Shown one piece after another: positions 31,876-42,100 of a stretch of 64,000 nucleotides of DNA. Position 1 is the stretch's first letter. Each line of letters starts with the position of its first letter. The stretch is from Oreohelix idahoensis. Its lineage: Eukaryota > Mollusca > Gastropoda > Stylommatophora > Oreohelicidae. The DNA lies in NCBI GenBank assembly GCA_024509875.1, contig JAMPIV010012425.1:248001-312000 (forward strand). The letters run 5' to 3'. Below the pieces are notes generated by a model. That model saw only the letters and a program-made list of their open reading frames with translations, did no database searches and was not told the origin of the DNA. Both the position numbers and the translations under genes were made by a program.

Positions 31876-31950
31876 AGCACGGCAAAGGAGATCCTGAAGA
31901 AGATCGGAGCCAAGGCACAGACACCACGTACGGAGGTCAAAGGTCTGTGA
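31876..31950 (+). CDS. Candidate short terminal exon, unknown gene
   Basis: After a pyrimidine-rich stretch ending ..ACTGTTTCTAG, 24 codons read STAKEILKKIGAKAQTPRTE then VKGL and TGA. Third positions are strikingly GC-rich compared with the AT-rich surroundings. It is on the strand opposite RPL23, inside its intron 2. I do not recognise the protein and see no partner exon, so it may equally be a transposon fragment or chance. Confidence 0.2.
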   Translation, partial: STAKEILKKIGAKAQTPRTEVKGL

Positions 31951-32071
31951 TGTTATGTCTTTTATGTTGGAAATTCTAGAACAAGAGGAACTGCCTTATA
32001 ATGCACTTATCTGGATTTCTGAAACCTTCCTCACCTCTTGTTACATATACAGCTGGATACTGATAATACTA

Positions 32072-32430
32072 CAGGGTGGTCATGAAGTCTTTCCCCGATT
32101 TCAAATTTTTACGAGATCCTCCAGATGTTAAAAGCATCAAAGCTTGGTATATAAAGTTTACGGACACTGGCAGCGTCGGTGACATGCCCAGAGCAGGTGG
32201 ACGCAGTGCTCACAGCGTTTCAACGCAGTCATCAGAAATCAACCTATCGTGCCTCAAGAGAACTTGCAATCCCTCGAATATTAGTGTTGAAAATCGCAAA
32301 TGTTGAAATCTACAAATAGCATAAAAAACTTTTAGTTCTGGAATAATTTCCAAAAAACCAAGTGTCTCTGCACATAATACTTTTTTTTTTTTTTTTTTTG
32401 AAATCAGGGAAAGACTTTATGACCACCCTG
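32072..32430 (+). mobile_element. Tc1/mariner-type deleted element with TA duplication
   Basis: The 30-bp ends CAGGGTGGTCATGAAGTCTT TCCCCGATTT and their inverted partner match at about 28 of 30 positions and are flanked by TA (32070-32071, 32431-32432). Between them the + strand encodes PPDVKSIKAWYIKFTDTGSV followed by a Gly-Arg stretch, like the helix-turn-helix N-terminus and linker of IS630/Tc1/mariner transposases, then stops. An internal deletion removed the catalytic domain. It lies in RPL23 intron 2. Confidence 0.8.
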
Positions 32431-32480
32431 TATTTAGTTTTAATTTATCACAAACACAAAAACATCAGACATTTTATCGG

Positions 32481-32613
32481 CATTCTTCTTGTGCGTTCGT
32501 CCTGAAAAGGATGCTGGTTGCGTTGTGTCGCCGTTTACAGCAAACCTGCGATATCTGCGCCTTTCAGCTCGTCACATCCGACTTCGGCACGGCATTTTTT
32601 ATGACCGGGTTTG
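32481..32613 (-). repeat. Short dispersed retroposon, second copy
   Basis: Inverted copy of the repeat at 1-137; its tail (AAGAAGAATG on the - strand) is at 32481-32490. It lies in RPL23 intron 2. Confidence 0.6.
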
Positions 32614-32860
32614 CCGTCACACTTTGATCCCTACTCTCTCAGCCAGACTGCAGTGATGCAGCCTGTTTCCAGGACCACCACTTGGAGGTAGAGTAGGGTC
32701 TTGGTCAGCTCTGGTAAGCTGACCCTGACGCAAGCAGTCAGCTATGGGTCGCTGACTGCATTCCTCACTGTTGGCGCGTCTTCTTATCTAACGACATTCT
32801 ATATCTTCATAACTTGTAAACCAACAATTAGGCTATGGTACAACAATAACAATTATGTAC

Positions 32861-33073
32861 CTTTCTTCCTTAATTCTGGTTTTCCCTTCTTGACAGTTGC
32901 AACAAACATATCCCCTATACCAGCAGCTGGAAGTCTGTTTAGGCGGCCCTTTATACCACTTACTGCAATCACGAATAAGTTTTTACCTCCTGTATTGTCT
33001 GCACAGTTTATAACTGCTCCCACTGGAAGACCCAGTGAGATACGGAATTTCCCACCTGCTGAACCACCTCTTC
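32861..33073 (-). CDS. RPL23: RPL23 exon 2
   Basis: Acceptor ..CTTTGTTTAG at 33074. It completes the Gly codon begun in exon 1 and reads [60 protein letters not shown] and [10 protein letters not shown], ending AAAG|GTACAT (donor GT at 32859-32860, phase 1). 213 nt. INCADNTG and the basic [10 protein letters not shown] loop are signature parts of uL14, a component of the large cytosolic subunit. Gly-Gly-Lys and Phe-Val are mild substitutions of the usual sequence. Confidence 0.97.
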
Positions 33074-33189
33074 CTAAACAAAGATAAATGGTCATAAAAC
33101 AAATGACTCAGAAGTTTAATTTTTAAACAGCAATAGCACAACACATGACTTAGCATATCAGAAATGGTATCCTTTTCATATATGGTATT

Positions 33190-33883
33190 TTAACACATTA
33201 ACTACCGAATTAAAAAACACACTGTGGCCGAATTAAATTTTTTCCCCATTTTCACCCTGTAGGTGTTTGCACAAAGTAAGCTGTAGTTTTCGTAATTGTT
33301 TACAGATTTTTATGAATTACACGTCATTTTAAAGATAAATGAATGTACTATTAGAATAAACATTGGTTGCAACTCTAATAGAGGTTGTTGCTATTTAACG
33401 GCCCTCCGATGGCCGATGACTTGCAATATTTTCACAATTATAACTGCTTGCGCCCCATCTCTATCAAAATCACAATTTCAGTCAATGTGCACACCGTTTT
33501 CACTCTTGTCCTCGTCGCTAGATCTATCAGTCAATTGTTGAAACATGTTTCTATCCTATTCAGCCGTTAGACGACATGTACACACATTTTTTGTAGTCCT
33601 AGCACTAGTTGCCATGGTAAACAGTTTTACACGATTTGGTAACTAACCCAAAACGCTGAAAAATATGAACATAATATCAATTTTTCAGTGTTCTACAACA
33701 ACCATGCTTTGGGAATTTGTTTTCCGGTGGCAACTTAAAATCTCGAACCAGATCAGAGAGTGTTTCAGTACATTTTTCATTCGTTTTATTACTAAAATTA
33801 GATTGGCGCCCTGAGCGGCTTGCGGTCCAAATGTGATTATGTTGTGAGCCGCTGACAGCGGCTTGCGGTAGTTAATGAGTTAA
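33190..33883 (-). mobile_element. piggyBac-type non-autonomous element, copy 2 (inverted)
   Basis: 694 bp, starting TTAACACATTAACTACC and ending GGTAGTTAATGAGTTAA. Full-length and closely similar to 4982-5676 but in opposite orientation. The remnant transposase N-terminus is at about 33490-33575 on the - strand. It lies in RPL23 intron 1. Confidence 0.75.
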
Positions 33884-34016
33884 TGTTAAAAGATGCCTGG
33901 GTCAATCAATGGTTTTTACAGAAAGTCTAATTCTTTACAACAGTTATCACCAACAGAAATTTTAATATTATAAAAAAGTTATCACCGAAACACATAATTT
34001 CAGCGATGTGTGTAAA

Positions 34017-34225
34017 TACTGAATTAACAAGAAGAGACATGGTCCGCAACCAGACGATATGGCAAGGCCTCAAAACCCAGACAATGCAGAACCCAGTAGA
34101 ACAGTCCCAACTACGATGGTTTGGCCATGTCTGGCTGACTGGAGAAGATTGGCTACCATGAGAAACTAAGAGCCATGGATATAGAACTCCAGAGTCTGCT
34201 GAGAGGGCAACATTAGACAGGTGTC
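34017..34225 (+). mobile_element. Decayed RTE LINE1 fragment
   Basis: Reads TRRDMVRNQTIWQGLK-like and QSQLRWFGHVW-like remnants of the LINE1 C-terminus with several indels. It lies in RPL23 intron 1. Confidence 0.7.
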
Positions 34226-34234
34226 TTCAAGAAA

Positions 34235-34630
34235 ATCTCATCTCATAATCAGAACCTCTTCTACCCCGTAAAACGAGGTGTAGAGGGAACCCAAAGAGCA
34301 CAAGGCTCCTGGGCAGAACATGTAATCAAAGTGTCTGGCAAACAGGTGATTAGCCCATTGTGCGCGAACTTGCCCTCATGTGTACTCTCAATCGCTATAA
34401 AACCACTAAGCCTCCAGACTTTATTCCAGCCAAAATGGACAGAGCCTCATGTACCCGAAGGCATTTATAGAGGAACACTCAGGACCCAAAGGTCTGAGGA
34501 AAAAGCGAGAGACAATGAGCAGAATCTGAAACGGACACAGCAATCTGTCTGGTTTATCAATACTGGGAAGGCCCCAAAATGGTGCACTACACAGTCGGTC
34601 AAGACAGAAGTTCGCCTGGACCTCGAACTT
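34235..34630 (-). mobile_element. Short retroposon with CTCAT-type tail, copy 1
   Basis: About 80% like 47692-48097 over its length: the CCTCTTCTACCCCGTAAAAC block, GGCAAACAGGTGATTAGCCC, and CCAGCCAAAATGGACAGAGC. The simple tail (ATGAG on the - strand) is on the left. Part of the middle is missing. Confidence 0.6.
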
Positions 34631-34673
34631 AGACATGCATGGCTTAATCTTTGAGACAAGCATATGACTACTG

Positions 34674-35225
34674 GCAGAATCAACCAGATAACTGTCCGAA
34701 CAGACGTGCATCTTCTTCGACCATTTCGTCGCTCGCGCTGGGAGGGAGACAGCGCTCTTCAAGACAATAATATAGAAAATTTCTTGTTAAAATGTAAGAG
34801 GTATGAACAAATGAGAACACCAATATTAGATTATTTGCAGGCATCAAACTTACCTATAAATATAGAAGAGGTGTTAAGAATAGACAGACCTAGGGAACTA
34901 CATAATATAGTCAAACAATATTTATCACGAACAAAGGTTAATATATAGGCTAGTGGTTGGGAATGTGAAGATCTGATGCTGTTCTTACAATGCATATGAC
35001 TTTTAACAGATGAAAGTCCATTAAATATCTGCTTAAGTCAGTTAGCCTATATAACTGGAACCACCAGGCCTTTACACCCCTCCACTTTAATATTATTCTT
35101 GTTCAGAGTTACTTCTTGATTTTGTTGGGTTTTTTTTTTTTTAAACATATAGGCCTAAGCATAGGCTAATTGATAGGCCTAATTGTGATTTTCGCTATTT
35201 TCAATGATTTGACAAATGTGATGCC
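34674..35225 (+). mobile_element. I-like LINE6 C-terminus and 3' UTR
   Basis: Open reading IENFLLKCKRYEQMRTPILD, YLQASNLPINIEEVLRIDR and PRELHNIVKQYLSRTK to a stop at about 34948, then the 3' UTR. The same protein tail occurs, inverted, at 45572-45720. Confidence 0.7.
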
Positions 35226-35312
35226 ACTTTCTCTAAACACTAGGCCTAACTACAAACAGCATTTAGTAAAGAGTAAATAGCTTAATATATAGGCTATCAC
35301 ATATATCGCCGC

Positions 35313-35640
35313 ATGGAAGATGGTCGCATCCCAAAAGATATCTTCTACGGACAATTAGCAGATGGCAAGAGAACAGTTGGGCGACCACAGCTGAGGTTCA
35401 AAGATGTGTGCAAGAGAGATATGAGGGCACTGGACATGGATCCAGCAACATGGGAGGATGAAGCTGCCGATCGCACTAAGTGGCGATGCTATTTACGGCG
35501 CCACCTCAGATTGGGCGAAGAGAGGCTCACACAACAAGCAGAGGAGGGGAGAAAACGTCGAAAGGAGCACCAGGAAAATAAGCAGCTGAGGGCTGTCACC
35601 TCAGGGGCGCATTCCCATAGTCAGTTATGACTGAAGGGGC
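35313..35640 (+). mobile_element. LINE C-terminal fragment (another family)
   Basis: 105 open codons: MEDGRIPKDIFYGQLADGKR, VGRPQLRFKDVCKRDMRALD and MDPATWEDEAADRTKWRCYL. The GRPxLRxKDVCKRD and WE..AADR motifs are the C-terminus of a common invertebrate LINE reverse transcriptase. No RT core is present here. Confidence 0.65.
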
Positions 35641-35680
35641 TATTATTATAGCCTATATCACACGATTATTTGCCTAATGT

Positions 35681-35860
35681 CCTATCTTTCGTACCTTTTT
35701 GGCCGCAGTGAATATATGTAGTTAGGTGTTGTTTCGTAGCAGTTAGGGTTAGTATTATGGTTAACACTAATCCTAATCCTACCCCTAAGCGCTACGAAAC
35801 ACCTAGGCCTAACTATAGGCCTACATATTCACTGCGGAGCAAACAGGTACGAAAGATAGG
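35681..35860. repeat. Palindromic MITE (second family), complete copy
   Basis: Begins CCTATCTTTCGTACCTTTTT and ends AGGTACGAAAGATAGG. The arms of about 80 nt pair through GCAGTGAATAT and TAGTTAGGTGTTGTTTCGTA. A half copy lies at 37800-37965. Confidence 0.75.
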
Positions 35861-36152
35861 AAATTACCACATGTGTTTTCATTTTCAGCTATATTTCTTT
35901 ATTTTATAGCATAATAATGTTTTTTCAGAAACATACGGAGAATGTTTCATTTTGCTTTTTAACGAAAACGTAATTGTTAGTCCACCCTAATAATTTGGAA
36001 ATAATCAGGTAATTTGCACTTTACTTAATACATATTTTAAAAAAAATAACATAAGTTCTAAGGGGTGTCATATTTTATTTTAAAACAAATAAAGCAAGTC
36101 TGACAGGATTCTTGAGGATTCTTACACATCTTCAAATTTATTCCTAACCTAC

Positions 36153-36165
36153 CTCTCTTAGACAT
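36153..36165 (-). CDS. RPL23: RPL23 exon 1 (start codon)
   Basis: ATG at 36163-36165, then TCT AAG AGA G and donor GTAGGTT: MSKR plus one base. Exon 2 supplies GA to give Gly. A tiny first coding exon ending after MSKR is the known structure of animal RPL23. Phase, splice sites and final length (140 codons) all agree. Intron 1 is 3.1 kb. Confidence 0.93.
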
Positions 36166-36205
36166 TTTTTTTTCAGAAAGGAAGTAGTTTGCGCGCAAGA
36201 ACAGG
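36166..36205 (-). promoter_or_regulatory. RPL23 5'-TOP start and core promoter
   Basis: On the - strand CTTCCTTTCT (36175-36184) is a C followed by an unbroken pyrimidine run, as in 5' terminal oligopyrimidine mRNAs whose translation is controlled by mTOR/LARP1. The C at 36184 would give a 19-nt 5' UTR. Just upstream, TTGCGCGCAA and ACTTCCTGT (an ETS-like CTTCCTG) are plausible promoter words. The start site is inferred. Confidence 0.65.
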
Positions 36206-36484
36206 AAGTTTTCGTCTGAATGACCAGTTAAAAATAACGATTTACTCACGAAACTCGATACTTAGTTATTAAAATGTTCTATTCATTGGGGGGTCGGACC
36301 AGACAGGAAAGTTTCAGCACATAAAATAGTGGGTTTTGTGCTAGAATGTGTGTTGTCAACATATTCGATTTAAACAAGTGGTGAAAAATATGCTGCACAG
36401 CCTCCGATATGTTATTTTGGTCGGGTTCCAGTTATACATATTGATGAAAACAGATTGTTAAAAATAAGATAATTGACATAAACT

Positions 36485-36560
36485 TGCAGAGGCAAAAAAT
36501 GAGTCAAGTCCAAACCACACGATACCTAGGAGTGACACTAGACCATCAACTGAATTTTTT
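36485..36560 (+). mobile_element. Tiny LINE RT fragment
   Basis: Reads QVQTTRYLGVTLDHQLN, the YLGVxLD motif found after the RT palm in Jockey/CR1/I-like LINEs. Too short to classify. Confidence 0.45.
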
Positions 36561-37499
36561 TTTAAAATAAAATATCCCGTTCAACGTTTGATTTTTTTTT
36601 TTTATTATTAATGATGAAAAATATCCCGTTCAACCTCTGATGGGTTATAAGTTTGATATGATAGGAAACTCTTTACAGAGCGATACAACAGGAAGCAATC
36701 TGATCATCAGAATAAGTCCCCCCGTCCGACAAGTGTTTCGGCCCGATATACTCCTTTACACTCTAAGGGGGGGCGGGCCCACTTGGGTCATGACTCCCAA
36801 GCGTCTCAGCCTCCTGTTGTCTTGTATCGAAAATGAACCCATTTCACTTATGGTAGCATCTTTAAAATCCACAACTCCGCCAGCCGTGGAGGCAATTGTG
36901 AAAGTAACAAAGAGGAGACAAATTAATTGGTTCGTTCCGTCGCACATCACAACTAAGGACACACACCTGCGCGAAGCCGACGAGTCTAGCCACTGCGCGC
37001 TAGCCACGGAAATTCTGTGCCTGATACCCCTTATAATATACGCCGCCTGTTGCCCCTCAGTCACAGCCCTTTCACTAGTACACCAAAAAAACTCAGCGTA
37101 TTGTGGACTTTGAAAAATGTTGGTGTTTTCTGTACCGCAGCGTTTATTGTCACGATTTCCATTGCCCATTGCGGTTGTTCCACAGCCAGCCTGATGCCTT
37201 TTCGGCAGTTTCACTAAGCCTCTTCAGTGCCCTTGTTCTCGACTGTCCCCTCAGCCCCAACAGTTTCAATAAATCATACACTGATGCAGCCACAAGCCCT
37301 CTTGCACCCACTTCAACAGCCATGACCCTTGCAGTGAACCCATCGTGTCTCAGAGCCGCGACCAGATCACTATACTTGGCCGCTTTGAATGAATATTGCT
37401 CGTCTAATCTGGATTAAAATGGCACGGTCAGTTCAATCAGTATGACCTGAAGCGTTGCTGAAAAACAAAGACTATGAGTCCGGCTTACCAGGATTTTTG

Positions 37500-37560
37500 A
37501 TAACACTGGATATGCCCCTTCGTGCGACAACGCCCGCCTAGCCATGAAGAGATGGTCACA
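37500..37560. repeat. Fragment related to the SINE at 47 kb
   Basis: CCTTCGTGCGACAACGCCCG CCTAGCCATG matches CCTTCCGTGCGACAACCCCG CCTACC at 47019-47045. It interrupts LINE4 downstream of its RT. Confidence 0.5.
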
Positions 37561-37799
37561 CTACCAGGTTTACTCGCCCTGTGCATTTCCGCCATCATCC
37601 AAAAGTATGATTTGTTTCAATGCCTTCATCCTTGCCAGGTCTAAACGTGCAACCTCAATAGCACTTTGCTATGGCGCCAAGTGTATCGCCCTTGCCCTAG
37701 TTGACACTATTACACGCTGAGAGCAATCACTTCTGTGCCTCCCCTGTATGCTCTATCAAGAGTATCCCCATTTCACAAGATTGGTGGCCGACGGCAGCA

Positions 37800-37965
37800 G
37801 GTCATACATTGATCTAGTTAGGATTAGAATTAGGGCTAGGATTAGGGTTTGTGTTAGGGTTAGTGTTAACCATAATACTAATCCTAACCCTAACTGCTAC
37901 GAAACAACACCTAACTACATATATTCACTGCGGACCAAAAAGGTACGAAAGATATGACATTACCG
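37800..37965. repeat. Palindromic MITE (second family), half copy inside LINE4
   Basis: TTAGGGTTAG-rich left half, then CTGCTACGAAACAACACCTA and GCGGACCAAAAAGGTACGAA, as at 35681-35860. GATCTA flanks both sides (37811-37816 and about 37974-37979). It splits the LINE4 coding sequence. Confidence 0.6.
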
Positions 37966-38122
37966 ATCTAACAGCGAAGCTGAGCCTAAGAGGTGCCGTA
38001 TGCCATATGTCATTCCATGTCAAGGACCTCTGCAGGGCTCCTTCCCATGTAGTCCATTGGCCTTGTTGGACCTGCTGCACTGCTTTTTGCAACCTCTTAT
38101 CATTCTCAGCTCCTCGTATCTC

Positions 38123-39121
38123 CTAAACTACCATGTCTCTGCACTCCCTGCTTGATGCCTTGGACCACCAGCGGATGTCTCCATGACCAAATCCCCGTCT
38201 ATTCGTTTGTGTGTATTCGATTACTTCCCTCAGTTTGAGTGACTCTTGGACAGCATCAACAGCTTCTTCCACTCTCCACTTCCTTCCCATTTTCAGTGTG
38301 GGCTGAATGGACTTAACCACGTCATCAGCTGACTCGCGTAGCATCATTGCAAGCCTTGCCTTTCCAACTTTGTACTCTTCAACAACTGACTTGAAGGGAA
38401 GCAGAAGTTTTGACTTTTTGCAGTACAGTGCTACATCTGACAGCCCTGGTGGTACCCCTAGCCATTTTCTCATGACTTTGTTGACCTTCTGCTCTATAGC
38501 TTCCACTGTACTTGTGCTTATTTCATATATAAGCAGTGGCCACAGCAACTTCGGTATCAACATGAACTGGAGGCACCACAGTTGGAACCTTCCCAGGAGT
38601 CTGCTTTGGTCTATGATCTGTAGTCCTCTGTCTGCCATTTCTATTGTTTGTTGCACTGCCTTCGATTCTTTTAATGAGGCATCGTACACCCTGCCAAGGC
38701 TTTTAACAGGTTCCTCAATGACAGTAGGGATTCTTTGGTCGGAAACCATGAATATGACCTCTGCTATTTTCCCTTTCCTGGCTGATAGGCTTCTCGACTT
38801 CTTGGGTTTGAAGCTCATTCTGCACCAACTGACTAGTTCATCCAGGCGTGCTAACATTCTCCGCGCCTGATGTTCATCTGATGTCATAATTGTTGTGTCA
38901 TCCATGAATGCTTTGAGCGGTGGCATGTGACACATTCCACCGAGCTTTGGACCTATAGCCATTCCTTCAGCCGCATTGAGGATTACCTGCATAGCCATCA
39001 CGAATAGTATCGGAGAGATGGTACATCCCATCGCAATTCCAACTTCAAGGCCAGTCCACTTCGTTGTGTACTCTCTGGTTGAAAATCTGACAGAAAACCC
39101 TGCGAAATACAGCTTCAGCAT
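38123..39121 (-). pseudogene. LINE4 reverse transcriptase (FMDD)
   Basis: 332 open codons beginning inside the RT domain. GLEVGIAMGCTISPILFVMA replaces the usual GVRQGxxLSP block. LKAFMDDTTIMTSD holds the catalytic pair as FMDD rather than FADD or YADD. WCRMSFKPKKSRSLSARKGK follows, then KSLGRVYDASLKES and a long thumb region. The part before the first Met (up to about 39190, with NAYGSVPH) is the RT A-motif neighbourhood but has a stop. The ORF ends with TAG at 38123; the same frame continues beyond it with recognisable sequence. Confidence 0.75.
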
Positions 39122-39190
39122 TGCTGCAATCTCTTGTGGAACTTAATACATTTCTAGGGCCTGCCACAACATCTGGTGTGGAACGGATCC

Positions 39191-42100
39191 ATAAGCATTG
39201 TGGCAGAGAGATTCGTGATTAATAAATTTCAGATATCTATTCTTTATTCTACACTTGTCTTTTCCTTTAATTCCGCTCTTTTACCTTTCTTTCGCTCTTG
39301 TTACCTTTCTTTTTGCATACGCTAGATTGTTAGCAATTCGTACCTTTGTCATTTTCCTTTCTAATATTTAGCAACGCATTTTATTGCTGTTAAGCTAGGT
39401 TCTTTGATGAGACCGAATCGTGTTAATTCGTTCTCGACAGGGATAAGAAGTAAGACGATCGTCTATCACTTTTCTCTAATCTGCTCGCCTATAAGTTAAT
39501 TATTCACGATGTAAGATGTGACGTGAAAGACGAGTGTGCGTGTATTTCGTTTATGACCAGAGTCTGAAGGCAGTAATAGTGTGAATTCTCGAGAGCAGAA
39601 ATCTCTTGCACGGTCTGGTAAATCATATTACGCAAGATCAAAGAGAGACTGTCCGCTCGATTTGCGAGTCTGTTTCGGCTTCAGCGTGAGAAATTCGCAA
39701 AAATGAGATAGAATTATGTAAATTTTCCTCTAGGTGCGAACATGTGGAAGAGAGAATCTGGAGTTTCGATAATGTAATGATTTTCCTTTCATCAGAGATA
39801 TTTATACCAGAGCAGTTTTAGACTTCATTCATTCAGACATCCACAGTCTCGCTAGACAACCTAGTTGCGTTCTAGAAATCCCTTTTATTTAAGTAGAATT
39901 TCTCAGTTGCGTTGGAGGATAGTTTTAAGTAGTACTGTGCGGGGTAACTATATTGATAGTGTTTGTGAGTGATTTAAGTGGTAAATCGCCTATTATATCT
40001 TCACTAGATTTATGTGCAGAGTGATTAAATGATAAGTCAGTTATATTCTTTAAGTTTACGGCGTTACAGTGGATAACAAAATAAATTACTATTTCTAGCT
40101 AAAACTCATACAGCTATAAATAAATTTAATTAAATTGCTAGCAACCAGTCCGAGAATATTTTTAACTAACTAGTAAACGCACTGATTCATCATTGAGTAT
40201 TGACGAAATATATGTATATATATTTCTAATTCATGATGATTGATTTTTTTAAATGACTAGAATATATTTCACGGAAGTTTAAACGATGAGACAAGCGCTA
40301 AGCTTATAGTCTCTAACTTAAAGTTAATAACCGAAGTGAATATTATATTTTACGCGAGGGTAGGATAGGATGTGTGTATAATATTGTGGTTAAGTATTTT
40401 GTACTTTTCTCTTCCTTATACAGTTTTTGGGTCAGCCCAACCTCTACCAGCGGTTTAGTTTCAGTATGTGAGAAAAACATAGAAGAAACATTTTGTTATT
40501 TAAATAAGTGAGTTTCCAAGTTACAACCTGTCTGGCATGGTGTTTGCATCCAGAAAGAGACAGAGTATTCATCTCACTAACTTTAAAACTAAGTGCAATA
40601 ACTGGGCCTATCGAGCCAGATTATAATTCTTCCCAACAATCTCATTGTACATTCAGCCCCTGTGGCGAGAGAAATTACCAACAATAACATTTCCGACGTT
40701 TTTTTTAACTAACTGTGGTGTGACCAAGAATTTTACCTTTGATCGAAGTTACCAACCTGCCTTTTTCCTAAGTACGGGAAACCCCAAGATTCTGACCTTG
40801 TGAGCCGTTTAACATTTCTTACCTAAACTGATTCAAGTGACCTTACTAGTAATCTGAAAATATAGCTATAAAGCGAATGCTCCCCGAAACATCGGAAGAA
40901 ACCTGTATCTGCAGAGCTGGGATTCGCTTTATCAAAAGAATACAGATTCACTGTAGAGAAGTGTCCTGAAGTTTGCGCCAGAAGGCAAAAACCAGCACGT
41001 GTGTAGGTAATAATGTATGTCAGGGGCCCCTGCTGAATGAACAGAGAGAAAGCAGAATGAGTGATTCTTTCATTTTATATTCATGCACCCACTTTGAAAT
41101 TTCTTTATGCAATTTGTGTTGCACATGCTGATTTCCTCGTAGGATAGATTAATATATCAACTCTGTTCTTAAACTATAGAGGAGAAATCTTAGACCATAG
41201 CGTATACATCTGTGACTCTTTGGGGGCTATAACTTCTCTTCTAACGGGATCGTGAGCTAAACAGAGGGGGAAAGGATTACACCTATGGGTCTATTATTCT
41301 GTTAGTAATTCATTAACCTAGGTGTAATCATATGTGCTTGATAAGCAAACTTATTTGTTGTGGACAATTTTCTTTATGTTAATAAAATTTACATAAACTT
41401 ATACCAGTGTGTCAGTCAGCTCGTCCCAAATATCTATATTCCATTGTTATAGTTTTCACATCTGTGCGTCTAACTGTCGTCACTTATGTGTGTGTGTGTA
41501 TGTGTAGTAAAGTACTCGGTGTGACACCCCGCTCAAATTTCCCGATTCAAAAATCTAGTTAACGTAAATTTACAACCTATAACCCACTCTTACTATGTTT
41601 GAAATTGTCAAGGGCAAGGTCAAACCTACCGCTAAAAATTTGACAAAATAATTTGAATTTTCTACTACCCCGTTAAAAATCTATAAATAATTTCCATGTT
41701 TGACCTTGGTCTGAAGGCCACGGCAAATCAACCGCTAGAAAATTAACTAACGTACTCTTAAAATCTATTAATATCTACAGCATTTGAAATTTGTCTCAAG
41801 GCCATCGTCAAATCAAACCGCCAACATTTAAATAAAGATTTGAATTTTCTAACACCAAGCGTAAAAGTCCCACCCCCAAACACACACACACGCCCCACCC
41901 TTCCCAAATATTTATGAACGAACGCCGTAAAGTTTGGCAACTAACCAAATTGTTACCTCGTTTTATAGGGGAGAGGGGAGGTTGTTTAAAATGGAAATCA
42001 AGCCTAATCGGTGTGTTTGGAAAAACTTAGATAATGTATTTCTTTATAAATAAAGAGAGTTTAAATAAAAGGGATGTCTTGAATTGTAGCGTTAAAGTTA

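Larger units (their letters stand above)
36700..39190 (-). mobile_element. LINE4: FMDD reverse transcriptase with probable restriction-like endonuclease tail
   Basis: - strand element. RT is at 39121-38123 (continuing in frame past a stop to about 37966), then a MITE insertion (37800-37965), then DLLPSATNLVKWGYS at about 37760-37800. A C-terminal domain at 37440-37200 reads FKAAKYSDLVAALRHDGF and VMAVEVGARGLVAASVYDLL, and the 3' end is near 36720. RT followed by such a domain suggests the R2/NeSL-like group with a C-terminal restriction-like endonuclease; this is inferred from motifs only. A related RT fragment is at 43850-44134. Confidence 0.6.

Noticed and set aside
22687..33073. RPL23 as a processed pseudogene or decayed copy
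   Set aside because: Exons are separated by introns with matching phases and GT/AG sites, there is no stop or frameshift, and length is exactly 140 codons.
22770..36152. snoRNA genes in RPL23 introns, as in some animals
   Set aside because: I could not identify a convincing C/D or H/ACA RNA by eye; not annotated.
36756..37214. 152-codon - strand ORF as a host gene
   Set aside because: It lies in the 3' part of LINE4, out of frame with its conserved C-terminal motifs; more likely LINE 3' sequence.
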